This document shows, one piece after another, positions 51,894 through 60,245 of a stretch of DNA of 64,000 nt. Every line of letters begins with the position of its first letter. The first letter of the stretch is position 1. The notes under the pieces were generated by a model. The model made no database searches. It saw only the letters and a program-made list of their open reading frames with translations, and was not told where the DNA came from. A program made the position numbers and the translations under genes. Origin of the DNA: Chromatiaceae bacterium (GTDB lineage Bacteria; Pseudomonadota; Gammaproteobacteria; Chromatiales; Chromatiaceae); NCBI GenBank assembly GCA_024235175.1, contig JACKMX010000008.1:124001-188000 (forward strand), in the 5' to 3' direction.

Positions 51894-53089
51894 AATACAA
51901 CCGGCTGCGTCTGGGAGCGGCACTTATGGTTCTGTGGTTTCCGCTTGCGGTCGAAGCGGAGATCGGCGGCAAAGCCGAGGTGCGTATGGATTACTTTCCC
52001 GATAATCCCCTCTTTTCGGATCAGTCCGACGATCGTTTACAGGCCTCCTTCGCGCTTGAGTTGGCATCAAGAGAAAATCTGGGCAGGGATTTTGCCGCGG
52101 CATACTCCCTTTTCGGTAAATTCGATCCGAAAGCGTCCAGCAGGTTTTCCGGCGATGTGCGCGAAGCCTGGATAGGTTACAACGGAGAAAACAGCGAGTG
52201 GCGCGCCGGCATGCTGACAGAGCGCTGGGGAGTGCTCGAAGCCGAAAACATTGTCGACATTCTGAATCCACGGGATGCCGTTGAGGATTTTCAGGGCGAT
52301 GTCAAGCTTGGCATTGCGGGGCTGACAGGTTCGTACTTAGGTGAGAACAGCCGGCTTGGGTTCTGGTTGTTACCCTATTCCAGGGAGCGTCGTCTGGCTC
52401 AGGAGGAGGATAGATTCCGCAACTTTTCACTTCCGTTGGGAGAGCCGGATTTCGACAACGGCCGGTCGCATCCATCACTGGCCGTCAGGGCCTCTACCGT
52501 GCAGGGTGATCTGGAAGCCGCCGTTTCGCATTTCCATGGCCACTCCAGGACCCCGTGGTTCACGCCGGAGACGGATCTCCTTGGCCGTCCCCTGAGTCTG
52601 CATCCCAGATACGATGTGATCGACCAGACCAATCTGGAGCTTCTTTGGGTGAGGGGGCACTCATTGTGGAAATTCGAGGCTTTTTATCAAAACGGTCCGG
52701 AAGACAATTTTTTCGCAGTGGGAGCGGGTGTTGAACGCGAGGTGCCCAGAATCTGGAACAGCAAGGCCTCGTTAACGTTTTATCTGGAAGGGTACTATGA
52801 CGGTCGGGATGACTCTTCCGGGGTTCCGATAGCACCGTTTCAAAAGGATATCTTCATCGGTGCCCGGCTGGCCATGAACGATGTCAATGGCACCGAGTTT
52901 CAGATTCGTTTTACCCGGGACCTGGAGTATGACTCCACGCTGCTTGATCTTCGCGCTTCACGCCGATTGAACAGCAACTGGTCCCTGGAAGCAAAGCTGT
53001 ATGGTTTTCTCAATGTCGAAGACGATCCCGCCCTCAATGCCTTTCGGGACGATCACCGGCTCCAGCTCAATTTGATAAGAAGGTTCTGA
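51881..53089 (+). CDS. Outer-membrane beta-barrel protein (DUF1302-like)
   Basis: The 402-residue protein has a signal peptide (cleavage near AVEAE), alternating beta-strand segments through its length and a terminal Phe (LIRRF), as in outer-membrane barrels. WRAGMLTERWGVLEAENIVDILNPRD recalls the WG..D..NP pattern of DUF1302-type barrels that accompany MMPL exporters. It overlaps the LolA-like gene by 13 bases. It could be the outer-membrane exit or acceptor for the exported lipid (inference). It is the last gene of the operon. Confidence 0.8.
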   Translation: MVQLKYNRLRLGAALMVLWFPLAVEAEIGGKAEVRMDYFPDNPLFSDQSDDRLQASFALELASRENLGRDFAAAYSLFGKFDPKASSRFSGDVREAWIGYNGENSEWRAGMLTERWGVLEAENIVDILNPRDAVEDFQGDVKLGIAGLTGSYLGENSRLGFWLLPYSRERRLAQEEDRFRNFSLPLGEPDFDNGRSHPSLAVRASTVQGDLEAAVSHFHGHSRTPWFTPETDLLGRPLSLHPRYDVIDQTNLELLWVRGHSLWKFEAFYQNGPEDNFFAVGAGVEREVPRIWNSKASLTFYLEGYYDGRDDSSGVPIAPFQKDIFIGARLAMNDVNGTEFQIRFTRDLEYDSTLLDLRASRRLNSNWSLEAKLYGFLNVEDDPALNAFRDDHRLQLNLIRRF

Positions 53090-53101
53090 TGGTCGATTTT
53101 G

Positions 53102-53614
53102 TTACTGGCCATCAATAGCAGCCAACCCGGTATATTTTGGCAGCTCATCACGCGCTTCCATGCTGACCCGCCAGCGAAACATGCGCTCGTCCGACTGGCG
53201 CAGCCTTCGGCTCACCTCCCGCCCCAGATTCATCTGGAAGAGGGTAAACTGTTCCAGATCCTGTTGATAGAGTTCGAGCAGCAGGTGTGATTCCATCTTG
53301 AGCGCCAAAGCGTTTTCCGTAATCAATACCGAGGCGCTGCGTGGATTCATATCCATCAAAGCCATCTCACCGAAACAGTCTCCGGTTTCCAGCTGACCCA
53401 GCAGATACAACTCACCATCCCAGGCTTTCAGCGTCACCGCTCTGCCGGAGGCCAGAATGTAGATGGCATCCGCAGGTTCGCCTTCACGAAATACGTACTC
53501 ACCGGGAGCGTAACCGACCTCAGCGCTGTGCTCCAGCAGGAACTCCAGCGTGGCGTTCGACAAGGCACCGAAAATGGCAATCTTGTGCAGCAGCTGTCGC
53601 TTCAATCCATGCAT
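53102..53614 (-). CDS. Stand-alone cyclic-nucleotide-binding domain protein
   Basis: The 170-residue protein consists of one cNMP-binding domain (about residues 10-130; YAPGEYVFREGEPADAIYILASGRA, then GDCFGEMALMDMNPRSASV as the phosphate cassette) plus a helical tail (ELYQQDLEQFTLFQMNLGREVSRRLRQSDE). No DNA-binding helix-turn-helix follows, so it is not a Crp-type activator. It ends 12 bases from the barrel gene, convergently. It may respond to cAMP from the CHASE2 cyclase. Confidence 0.9.
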   Translation of the reverse strand: MHGLKRQLLHKIAIFGALSNATLEFLLEHSAEVGYAPGEYVFREGEPADAIYILASGRAVTLKAWDGELYLLGQLETGDCFGEMALMDMNPRSASVLITENALALKMESHLLLELYQQDLEQFTLFQMNLGREVSRRLRQSDERMFRWRVSMEARDELPKYTGLAAIDGQ

Positions 53615-53729
53615 CGGTGATTACCTCAGAAGTGGGATTGATGATTCCAAGTCTGGCACAGACACGCGGTGTCTGCTGAGCTTGTGTGAACGGGTGCAGG
53701 TAAGCTGGACGGAGGGGGAAAAGAGACTA

Positions 53730-53760
53730 AAAAACCCCGACTCAATTGCCTGAGCCGGGG
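53730..53760 (-). terminator. Rho-independent terminator after the caspase-like gene
   Basis: On the minus strand CCCCGGCTCA pairs with TGAGTCGGGG (one G-T pair) around a 6-base loop, followed by TTTTTTAG. It lies about 34 bases after the stop of the 629-residue gene. Confidence 0.8.
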
Positions 53761-53793
53761 TTGTGCAGTTGCGAACAGTCTGCAGGAGACGCA

Positions 53794-55683
53794 TCAGTAC
53801 ACGGTGATACTCCAGTAACCGGCGATGTCGCCATCGCGAATATCGGGGCCGACCGAACCTTTACCCCAGAAGTAGTCGTTGATATTTGACTCTCCGTTGT
53901 GGCCGTATACGCCCATGACCACCGGTACAACACCGTTTGGCTGATCGGTATCTGTCGCTTCAAACCAGGCAGTTCGCACCTTCATCGGACTGCTCTTCAG
54001 CAGATTGTCGGCGAATTCACCGGAGAAGCTCATCCACGCATAGGCGTTGGTGTGAAAGCCCAACAGCATATGCAGCCCATCGAACTCCTGCTTCCAACGG
54101 TCGAAATGCGACATACCGCTCCAGTCGTGTTTCAAAACCTGGCAGGAGAGAAGTGCCAGCCACTCCAGGTCCTTGTCGCCCCAGTCACCGGTGGCGTCAT
54201 CATAATCCAGAGTGCCGTCATCATGGCTGGAGTCCTCGAAGGTGAAGCCGCCGCCGTAGCCATGACCGACGTAAAAGGTTATATCGGTGTTGTCAATCCA
54301 ACTGCTGTCGCTGCTGGCCTTGAAGTCCTGCTCCCATGCGTTGGTGCCCGACCAGCTGAAACGTTCGGTAACACCGCTGCTCATCATGCGGTTGATAAAT
54401 CCCTGCTCAAGATCGCCAAACTCGTTGGTGACCGCATTTTCGGTGCCGTAGTCGGTGACGCCGCCAACTGCCTGCACTGCCGGAACAAAACTATGCAGCA
54501 GGCTGGAAAACGCGTTTCCGAAACGGCGTATCAAATCAGGCGAGCGTAACGCTGGCTTCCGTTCAACGCTCAGACTACTGGATACAACCGTTTCGATACC
54601 ATTGGCGTCAGTCACTTTTACCGTAACCGTTTCGCTGCCGTTTGGTTTCCGCTGTTGTGCAACGTAGGAGACGGACGTGCCCTCTCTGTTGAGCGGTTTG
54701 GCGTTGTTGGCGCTCCAATCCACGGCATAGGGCGGCAGCCCGCCTTTGATATCGATTTGCGCCGTGATCTCCCGGCCGTCCGCTTTGGCATTAAGCACAA
54801 CTTGCGGAACGTATTCGGTACTGTCGGCTGCCGGAATCAACTCATGCAGCAGGTGGACCACCTCGCCATTCACCTCTGCCGTACCGCCACAATCGTAATG
54901 CGGTTGCAGCGTCTGCACACTATCCAGCTCCAACGGCGGTGCATAGTAGACCATGCTGGTCGTTACTTTGAGCGCGTCGAACTGTTTTTCCGCATGACTG
55001 TTCAGGAGACGCTCCTCGCATAAATACTGCGCTTCGTCGTGGCCGATGACAGGCACATAGCCGCCATGCTTCAGTTCGCGGTTGGCATACTGTAATCTGG
55101 TGGTGGCGCCATCGGCACCGATGGTGGCGGATATCTTTGCGCCCGGGCCGACCAACGGGACCTCTCCCGCATAGAGGTTTAAAGCGACGCTGGTATCGAT
55201 CTGTGCGCTGAGCAGCGGATTCCCCGCTTTATCAACGGCGTCGAATCGGGCGTGGCTGATCTCCGGTTTGTAGGCCTGCGGCAGCTTGCCAAGCTCCTTC
55301 AGGCTCTCCTGAAGTTGGCGGAGTGCATGGGCTCCCTCGACCGGGCTCATCTTGGCAATCGAATCGAAGTCCAGCGCCTCGACCACCGTTTCTTTGCGCT
55401 CTTCATCGGCCTCCCCTCTGCCAAGAAATTTTGTGGGCACGAACTGGTGACCCCGGTAATCCAGGTATTGAAGCTCGCCGTAGCGACGCAATTTTTTCAG
55501 GTCGACGGATTCCGGATCAACGTTCATCCCTTTGGCTAACTGATATGCCTGTTTCTCGGCTATTCCGTTTTCCACCACATGGTAGATTGGCATCTCCTGC
55601 GCCGGAGCGGCTCCGGACAGGCCTGCCGCCGAGACGGAGAACATCGCACTAAAGAGTTTTGCGGATCTGTAACTGAGTTCCAT
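53794..55683 (-). CDS. Secreted protein with caspase-like DUF6345-type domain
   Basis: The 629-residue protein has a signal peptide (MELSYRSAKLFSAMFSVSAA..., cleavage near PAQ). A middle region (about residues 300-380) is an Ig/PKD-like beta domain. The C-terminal domain (about 410-629) has the caspase-like dyad His 474 in FYVGHGYGG and Cys 514 in LALLSCQVL, followed by LLGFHTNAY. This fits the DUF6345 family, a caspase-fold group (recalled, not searched). Enzymatic activity and substrate are unknown. The gene stands alone with its own terminator. Confidence 0.8.
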   Translation of the reverse strand: MELSYRSAKLFSAMFSVSAAGLSGAAPAQEMPIYHVVENGIAEKQAYQLAKGMNVDPESVDLKKLRRYGELQYLDYRGHQFVPTKFLGRGEADEERKETVVEALDFDSIAKMSPVEGAHALRQLQESLKELGKLPQAYKPEISHARFDAVDKAGNPLLSAQIDTSVALNLYAGEVPLVGPGAKISATIGADGATTRLQYANRELKHGGYVPVIGHDEAQYLCEERLLNSHAEKQFDALKVTTSMVYYAPPLELDSVQTLQPHYDCGGTAEVNGEVVHLLHELIPAADSTEYVPQVVLNAKADGREITAQIDIKGGLPPYAVDWSANNAKPLNREGTSVSYVAQQRKPNGSETVTVKVTDANGIETVVSSSLSVERKPALRSPDLIRRFGNAFSSLLHSFVPAVQAVGGVTDYGTENAVTNEFGDLEQGFINRMMSSGVTERFSWSGTNAWEQDFKASSDSSWIDNTDITFYVGHGYGGGFTFEDSSHDDGTLDYDDATGDWGDKDLEWLALLSCQVLKHDWSGMSHFDRWKQEFDGLHMLLGFHTNAYAWMSFSGEFADNLLKSSPMKVRTAWFEATDTDQPNGVVPVVMGVYGHNGESNINDYFWGKGSVGPDIRDGDIAGYWSITVY

Positions 55684-55937
55684 ATCTAGCTCCCTTTCAG
55701 ATGATTTGGGGTAAACGCGATTGCATCGTCCGTTGAGTCGGTTAATCGTCGTTTATAGGAGATCGTTGTTGATCGATCTGAGGTTCAATCTAAATGGAAT
55801 CGGATCCGGGAAGCTGTGAATTATTTACCTTGTGCACAGTAACTATTCAGCATCTGTAGGCACAGCCAACCACTCATACCCTGTGTTACATCCAGGGAGC
55901 GTCCGATTTGTGACAGCACAATGCGGCAACAGGCGAT

Positions 55938-56064
55938 AAGGGCTGAGGGGCAAGTGCCCAGGAAAAAAACGATCGCAGCTTCTCCTGATCCTCGGCCCAA
56001 GGCCCTGATTTGAAACTGCCGATCTATCCATATCGGTTCGCCATGAACCGGGCGAGTAGTTACC
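55938..56064. repeat. Decayed repeat with 60-base tail, downstream copy
   Basis: The arm-like parts at 55938-56005 (AGGGCTGAGGGGCAAG, CCTCGGCCCAAGGCCC) recall the 40755 element. The tail 56006-56064 aligns to 40830-40888. The two tails are in the same orientation, 15.2 kb apart, on either side of the PKS operon and the caspase-like gene. Confidence 0.65.
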
Positions 56065-56071
56065 CAAAAAG

Positions 56072-56107
56072 TGAATGCTCCACCGGCTTTTGCCGGTGGA
56101 GCATTCA
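56072..56107 (-). terminator. 16-bp perfect hairpin, terminator-like on the minus strand
   Basis: TGAATGCTCCACCGGC and its exact complement flank a 4-base loop (TTTT on the plus strand). On the minus strand it is followed by ACTTTTTGG. It may be a second stop for transcripts from the PEP-CTERM gene. Confidence 0.6.
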
Positions 56108-56214
56108 TGTGCAGCATCATTGCAGATCAACCACGCAATGTGGTTTGATCCGAGCAGATCCGTGTAGCAGTTATGGGGGGTGGGCCAGCGGGTCACCCCC
56201 CAAGCAGTTATAAA

Positions 56215-56240
56215 CCCCGCCAGGGAGAACCCTGGCGGGG
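56215..56240 (-). terminator. Rho-independent terminator after the PEP-CTERM gene
   Basis: CCCCGCCAGGG / CCCTGGCGGGG form a perfect 11-bp stem with a 4-base loop, followed on the minus strand by TTTATAA. It lies 25 bases after the PEP-CTERM stop. Confidence 0.8.
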
Positions 56241-56264
56241 TTGTTGTGGGTCTCGGATTACTGC

Positions 56265-57005
56265 TTATGCAGCTTTTTTACTGCGTCGCCGCTGGTAGCC
56301 GATACCGGCAAGGCCGAGGCCCATCAATACGAGGGTGGTCGGTTCCGGAACCGTGTCATCGGGGAGTTGGCCTTCGTTGATACTGGCGGTACCGCTCAAT
56401 GAAGCGCTATCGCCGCCGCCCGAGAGCATGAATCCGACGTTCGCGCTCAGTAGGTTCCAACTACCAATGGGTCCGACCAGCGGACCGGCACTCTCACCGA
56501 TGTTGACGTCGACACCCATTGTGGTGAAAGGCGTCCCGACTTGGCTTGACTGGATCTTGGCGCCTGTGGAAGTAATCGTCACACCATCATTACCACCATC
56601 GGTCAGCGTGCCGATGAGTGAGGCGCCGACCAGGTTGGGTGAGCCGGTGGGAGCAATCGGTGTGGTGAAAGAGAACAGGAAAGTGGTAGGCGCCCCGAAG
56701 TCCACCACGGTAATTCCGTAAGTGATCGAAGGATCCGGATCGAGCCTGGCACGGTTGATGGTGAAGGCGTACTCACCGGCCACCTCGAACTCGTAACTAT
56801 TGATCTCATAGGTCACTTCACCGGTTGTACCCTTGCTTACCTCCTGTAAGGGGACGTTGTACACATCATTATCCGCAGTGACTGTTACCTGCGGGGCAAC
56901 CGGGATCGCCTGCACCGGTAGCGCGGATACGGCCAGCAGCAGCGCCGATGGTGCGAGTATCCGGTTGCGTTGCCGCAAGGCAAGTAGTGATTTTCTGGTT
57001 TTCAT
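56265..57005 (-). CDS. PEP-CTERM sorting-domain protein
   Basis: The 246-residue protein has a signal peptide (MKTRKSLLAL..., cleavage near VQA), a beta-rich Thr/Gly/Asn-rich body (about residues 40-215), and the PEP-CTERM tail: VPEPTT, a hydrophobic helix LVLMGLGLAGIGY, and a basic end QRRRSKK. Exosortase recognises and cuts such tails during export, usually in bacteria making extracellular polysaccharide. No exosortase is in the window. ATG 57005 fits the signal peptide; the open frame to 57149 is a leader without support. Confidence 0.92.
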   Translation of the reverse strand: MKTRKSLLALRQRNRILAPSALLLAVSALPVQAIPVAPQVTVTADNDVYNVPLQEVSKGTTGEVTYEINSYEFEVAGEYAFTINRARLDPDPSITYGITVVDFGAPTTFLFSFTTPIAPTGSPNLVGASLIGTLTDGGNDGVTITSTGAKIQSSQVGTPFTTMGVDVNIGESAGPLVGPIGSWNLLSANVGFMLSGGGDSASLSGTASINEGQLPDDTVPEPTTLVLMGLGLAGIGYQRRRSKKAA

Positions 57006-57337
57006 GGCAATAGATTCCAAAAAGTTGTCCAGCATCGGTGCTGGTACGGACGGGGTGTAGATCAGAAACTTCCCCCTGCTGAAAAGGCAGGAGAGGCGGG
57101 CGGCCAGCGAGCGGGCTTGCCATCGATGAGCAGCCAATTCCTGGCTCATTGATATGCAATAACTATGCTAACGCATAGTGATAAAAAATTCTGTCACTAA
57201 ATCAACGTGCTGCTGCTTGATATGGAACCCGCCGGAGAATCTTTGCCAAGGCGATGTAAAAAAAACTGACATACATCCGGAGCAGCTGGCATTCCCGTTG
57301 AACAGGCTCCGGAAATTGTTTGCCGGAGACGGAAATA
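57006..57337. other. Region between the GHKL gene and the PEP-CTERM gene
   Basis: About 330 bases hold the leader and promoter of the PEP-CTERM gene. A short hairpin (CTCCGG 57307-57312 / CCGGAG 57323-57328) downstream of the GHKL gene could be a weak terminator. I see nothing else. Confidence 0.4.
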
Positions 57338-58102
57338 CTAAAAATAATTTTTAAGCCTGAGTTCGAAAACTGCTCCCGTAGTGAAGAAATAGAGGGCATA
57401 GTCGAGCCCGAGTTCTATCCTGATCTTCTTTAATGCCATGCCCTGCCCACCTGTATAGGCGATCATCTGTTTCGGTTTAGGCTCCTCTTTGGTGAAGATC
57501 CGGACAAGCCAGTCGCTGATTTTCATAAAGATGTCGTCATTGTAGGTCTGGCCTGTGAAGGATTTTTTCGGCTTGACAACCAACTCACCAAAGCCGTTGT
57601 CAACCACTACCAATTTCATACCCTGTTCAACCTGCGTCAGAAAAAGTATCACCTTGAATCCAGGGTATCGGTTTTTATACTTCTGCTGGGTGAAGGCCGA
57701 GTGGGAAAAGCTGTCTATTGCATTCTGGTAGGCATCTTTCACGACCCATTTGACGACCTGTTTATCGCCGGCTATTTCACCGACTTTCGTGATCAGTTCA
57801 GAATAAATCTTAGGCAGCCGTACAATCTCAGTGAGCGCAAGATCCTGCTCTGCCAGGGACATCCCGTCCCATTCCGCGAAGCGAACATCGTTGAAAATGA
57901 CCGAAAACTGTCCAAGGATGGAGATATCATCCGTGCGTATACCCAGGTTGCCCAGATAGAGCTTGAACACATGATTGAGCTCGGCCAGTGTCAGGTCCTT
58001 TTTCAGCCTTTCGTCATCCTCAAGGCTCTCTTCCTGCGAATAGATGACCGGGCCCTCTTTCAGAGAGAATCCAACTGCTGTTTGCCTGGCTGGTTTAATC
58101 AT
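57338..58102 (-). CDS. Stand-alone GHKL (histidine-kinase-like) ATPase
   Basis: The 254-residue cytoplasmic protein has the Bergerat-fold motifs in order: N box VVKDAYQNAIDSF (Asn 127), G1 box VVVDNGFGE (Asp 168) and G2 box YTGGQGMALKKI (Gly 218-221), then a strand at the C-terminus (AVFELRLKNYF). The N-terminal half (about residues 1-110) is helical and unassigned. No phospho-accepting His domain is seen, so it may act as an anti-sigma-type kinase or regulator. It has no obvious partner gene beside it. Confidence 0.75.
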   Translation of the reverse strand: MIKPARQTAVGFSLKEGPVIYSQEESLEDDERLKKDLTLAELNHVFKLYLGNLGIRTDDISILGQFSVIFNDVRFAEWDGMSLAEQDLALTEIVRLPKIYSELITKVGEIAGDKQVVKWVVKDAYQNAIDSFSHSAFTQQKYKNRYPGFKVILFLTQVEQGMKLVVVDNGFGELVVKPKKSFTGQTYNDDIFMKISDWLVRIFTKEEPKPKQMIAYTGGQGMALKKIRIELGLDYALYFFTTGAVFELRLKNYF

Positions 58103-58625
58103 GATTTATCCAATCCAAAATCAGGAGCGTACAAGAGGTGTGCACCGGCATGGTTTTCTATTGTCAGATTTCAGCAATTCTCGGAAATTAGTGCACATGA
58201 TACTTTTATTTCACGATGGCATCGATTACGGTCCGAACTTTTTTATTCCTTTACATGAGTTGGCGCATCTGTTTTTGCGATACTTCAGTTCGCATGAGGT
58301 CCGGTTGTCTGCGTTGCAGCGCCTTCAACGATAAGCAGGAAACACAAATGAACCTGTGGCTTCGGCTGGCACCCAGGTCAAGCGGAACAAATGACCCCCG
58401 GCGCAACTTTGTGAATTACTTTGAAAATATCCGTTGACTGCTCTTCCCGGTCAGGTACAATCCCCCGGGCCTGAAAGTAATACCTGTACTTATGCATGCC
58501 ACTTCGATGTCCCTTTTGTTAAAGTAAGCACCTCGTCCTGTTGTACATAATTCATAGTAACATTTTCAGCCAATCGGCCTTTTTGAGAAGGCTTTAATAC
58601 TTGTGTAATAAATCAGGAAAAGTCT
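58103..58625. other. Region upstream of cspA
   Basis: 522 bases between the divergent GHKL gene and cspA. Short plus-strand frames (58044-58334, 58216-58437) have no ribosome-binding site or recognisable product. A long untranslated leader for cspA is likely, as for other cold-shock genes. AGGAAAAG precedes the cspA ATG. Confidence 0.45.
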
Positions 58626-58832
58626 ATGTCTACCACTACTGGAACCGTTAAATGGTTCAACGAAGCCAAAGGTTTCGGCTTCATCAAGCAAGAATCCGGT
58701 CCCGATGTATTCGCCCACTTCAGCGCCATTTCAGGATCGGGTTTCAAAACCCTGGTCGAAGGCCAGAAGGTTGAATTCACCGTAACTCAGGGCCAGAAAG
58801 GCCTTCAGGCGGAGAATATCGTAGCGCTCTGA
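58626..58832 (+). CDS. Cold-shock protein, CspA family
   Basis: This is a 68-residue single cold-shock domain: TGTVKWFNEAKGFGFI (RNP1), DVFAHFSAI (RNP2) and GQKGLQAENIVAL at the end. It binds single-stranded RNA and DNA, acting as an RNA chaperone. It differs from the CspD-like gene at 11725 (KGFGFIK instead of KGYGFVT). A strong terminator follows 75 bases later, so it is probably a single-gene unit. Confidence 0.95.
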   Translation: MSTTTGTVKWFNEAKGFGFIKQESGPDVFAHFSAISGSGFKTLVEGQKVEFTVTQGQKGLQAENIVAL

Positions 58833-58906
58833 TGCTCTGAATCAGACACGGCCTGCTATATGATCTATCCGGGCCGGCTCTACCGCTGGAAATGAAGGTA
58901 GAGAGC

Positions 58907-58942
58907 AAAAAAAGGCATGACCGCCAGGCCATGCCTTTTTTT
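58907..58942 (+). terminator. Rho-independent terminator after cspA
   Basis: GGCATG / CATGCC with a 10-base loop is flanked by seven A and seven T bases, which extend the stem. It can stop transcription in both directions. Confidence 0.85.
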
Positions 58943-59035
58943 GTTGTGTCCGGCAATGTACCACTGTTTGAATCTCAAGGGAGTCGGATCGGATTTTTGC
59001 AGGTTAAGGTCGGTTGTGAAATCTGATGGCTCAGT

Positions 59036-60037
59036 TCATGCGGGTATTCGACGGATTACCCGTTGGATCAACTCCAGCTCCTCTGCTTCAATATTTCTGT
59101 TTTTCACAAAGTCAAAGATGGAATTCAGTGCGGTATGGGCTCTTCGTGTTGCCAGCGCATCCAGAATTTTTATTGCCAGCAGGCGCCCATTCCAGTTGTC
59201 GTGTACACCCCAATTGTCGGCGTAAAACTCATATATAACATGCTCCTGGTTTCCCAGTCCAAGTTGCTGAAGCATGTCAGTCAGTCCCCGGAATAGGGGA
59301 TCCATCGCCAAAGGTCCCCAATCCCGCACATACTTCAGGAGTCTGAGCAGCGTCTGTTCCCGGTCTTTCTCCTTGATTTTAAAAAGTACCCATTGGCGAA
59401 GGTGCTGCATTGCGGAATCATACAGGCGCTGATTACCGCTCCCGATCTCAGATAGGGATACGATCAAAACCATCAGCTCTGCATCAGCTATTGGCACAAT
59501 CTTATAACCGCTCTGGCCCGGTTCAAGCATCCAGTAACCGGGTTCAAACCTGTACTGCACCAGCTCCTCACCCGCCAATACTCTTACCGTACCGGGTACT
59601 CCTTCCACCAGTCTCACCCCCAGATTTTCGATCCCGGTGGGGATGCTCTCCACAGAATAACTGAAACCTGTAATGAGCTCCTTTCTGTTCCCGCGAACAG
59701 TCGAAACTCTCTCTCCGTGCCATTGAATGCTGCCATCGATATGAGCCCAGGTTTGCCAGTTGAAAAAACGGAATGATGCCGTCTGCAACAGGCAGTCGTC
59801 CGTTTCCCGGCCGATCTGGGTTTTCTCGACAGCTACCGGCAGTTTGAAATAAGGTGTTAGAAAGTCGATTCTAAAACGAATGCCGTGCCATTCATCCGCG
59901 TATATGATGGTGATGTTGGCGGTGATTTTACGGTTGAAAAAGCGCAACCGGGGAGCAGTGTCGAGAAATGAGCAGGTGCGAAGATAGCGCAACTCCAGTT
60001 GTAGAAGCCACTTCCTGATACTGCAAAACAGGGACAT
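59036..60037 (-). CDS. Hypothetical protein
   Basis: I do not recognise this 333-residue protein. There is no clear signal peptide, although the first 60 residues are basic and aromatic. The N-terminal half is beta-rich (TANITIIYADEWHGIRFRIDF, SIQWHGERVSTVRGN). The C-terminal half (about residues 200-333) is helical, with leucine-spaced segments such as LLRLLKYVRDWGPLAMDPLF. It has no close neighbours in its direction. A full-length open frame with no better competitor supports coding. Confidence 0.65.
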   Translation of the reverse strand: MSLFCSIRKWLLQLELRYLRTCSFLDTAPRLRFFNRKITANITIIYADEWHGIRFRIDFLTPYFKLPVAVEKTQIGRETDDCLLQTASFRFFNWQTWAHIDGSIQWHGERVSTVRGNRKELITGFSYSVESIPTGIENLGVRLVEGVPGTVRVLAGEELVQYRFEPGYWMLEPGQSGYKIVPIADAELMVLIVSLSEIGSGNQRLYDSAMQHLRQWVLFKIKEKDREQTLLRLLKYVRDWGPLAMDPLFRGLTDMLQQLGLGNQEHVIYEFYADNWGVHDNWNGRLLAIKILDALATRRAHTALNSIFDFVKNRNIEAEELELIQRVIRRIPA

Positions 60038-60245
60038 TTAGGGTGTGCCGATCCGGGATAATTAGCGCCGCGAATAGTATACAGATTTAACCTCGATTAA
60101 GTGAGTCTCGATCGCGCCGACAGCAATGGGATGCCGATGGATGCGAAGGTCAGCCGATTGGATTTGATTGCAAGCGGCCGCTTGCGCAGGAGTTGGAGAT
60201 AGGGTGTTTTTCACTTCGGAACGGTGTTAACAGGGGGCATGCCAA

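Larger units (their letters stand above)
55684..56264. other. Non-coding region with decayed repeat and hairpins
   Basis: 580 bases between two minus-strand genes hold no supported gene. They contain the promoter region of the caspase-like gene, a decayed heptad-type repeat with a conserved tail (55938-56064) and two hairpins (56072-56107, 56215-56240). Minus-strand frames here lack ribosome-binding sites. Confidence 0.5.

Noticed and set aside
55821..56120. Minus-strand frame of 99 codons over the decayed repeat
   Set aside because: It runs through the repeat tail and a 16-bp hairpin; sequence is explained by these elements.
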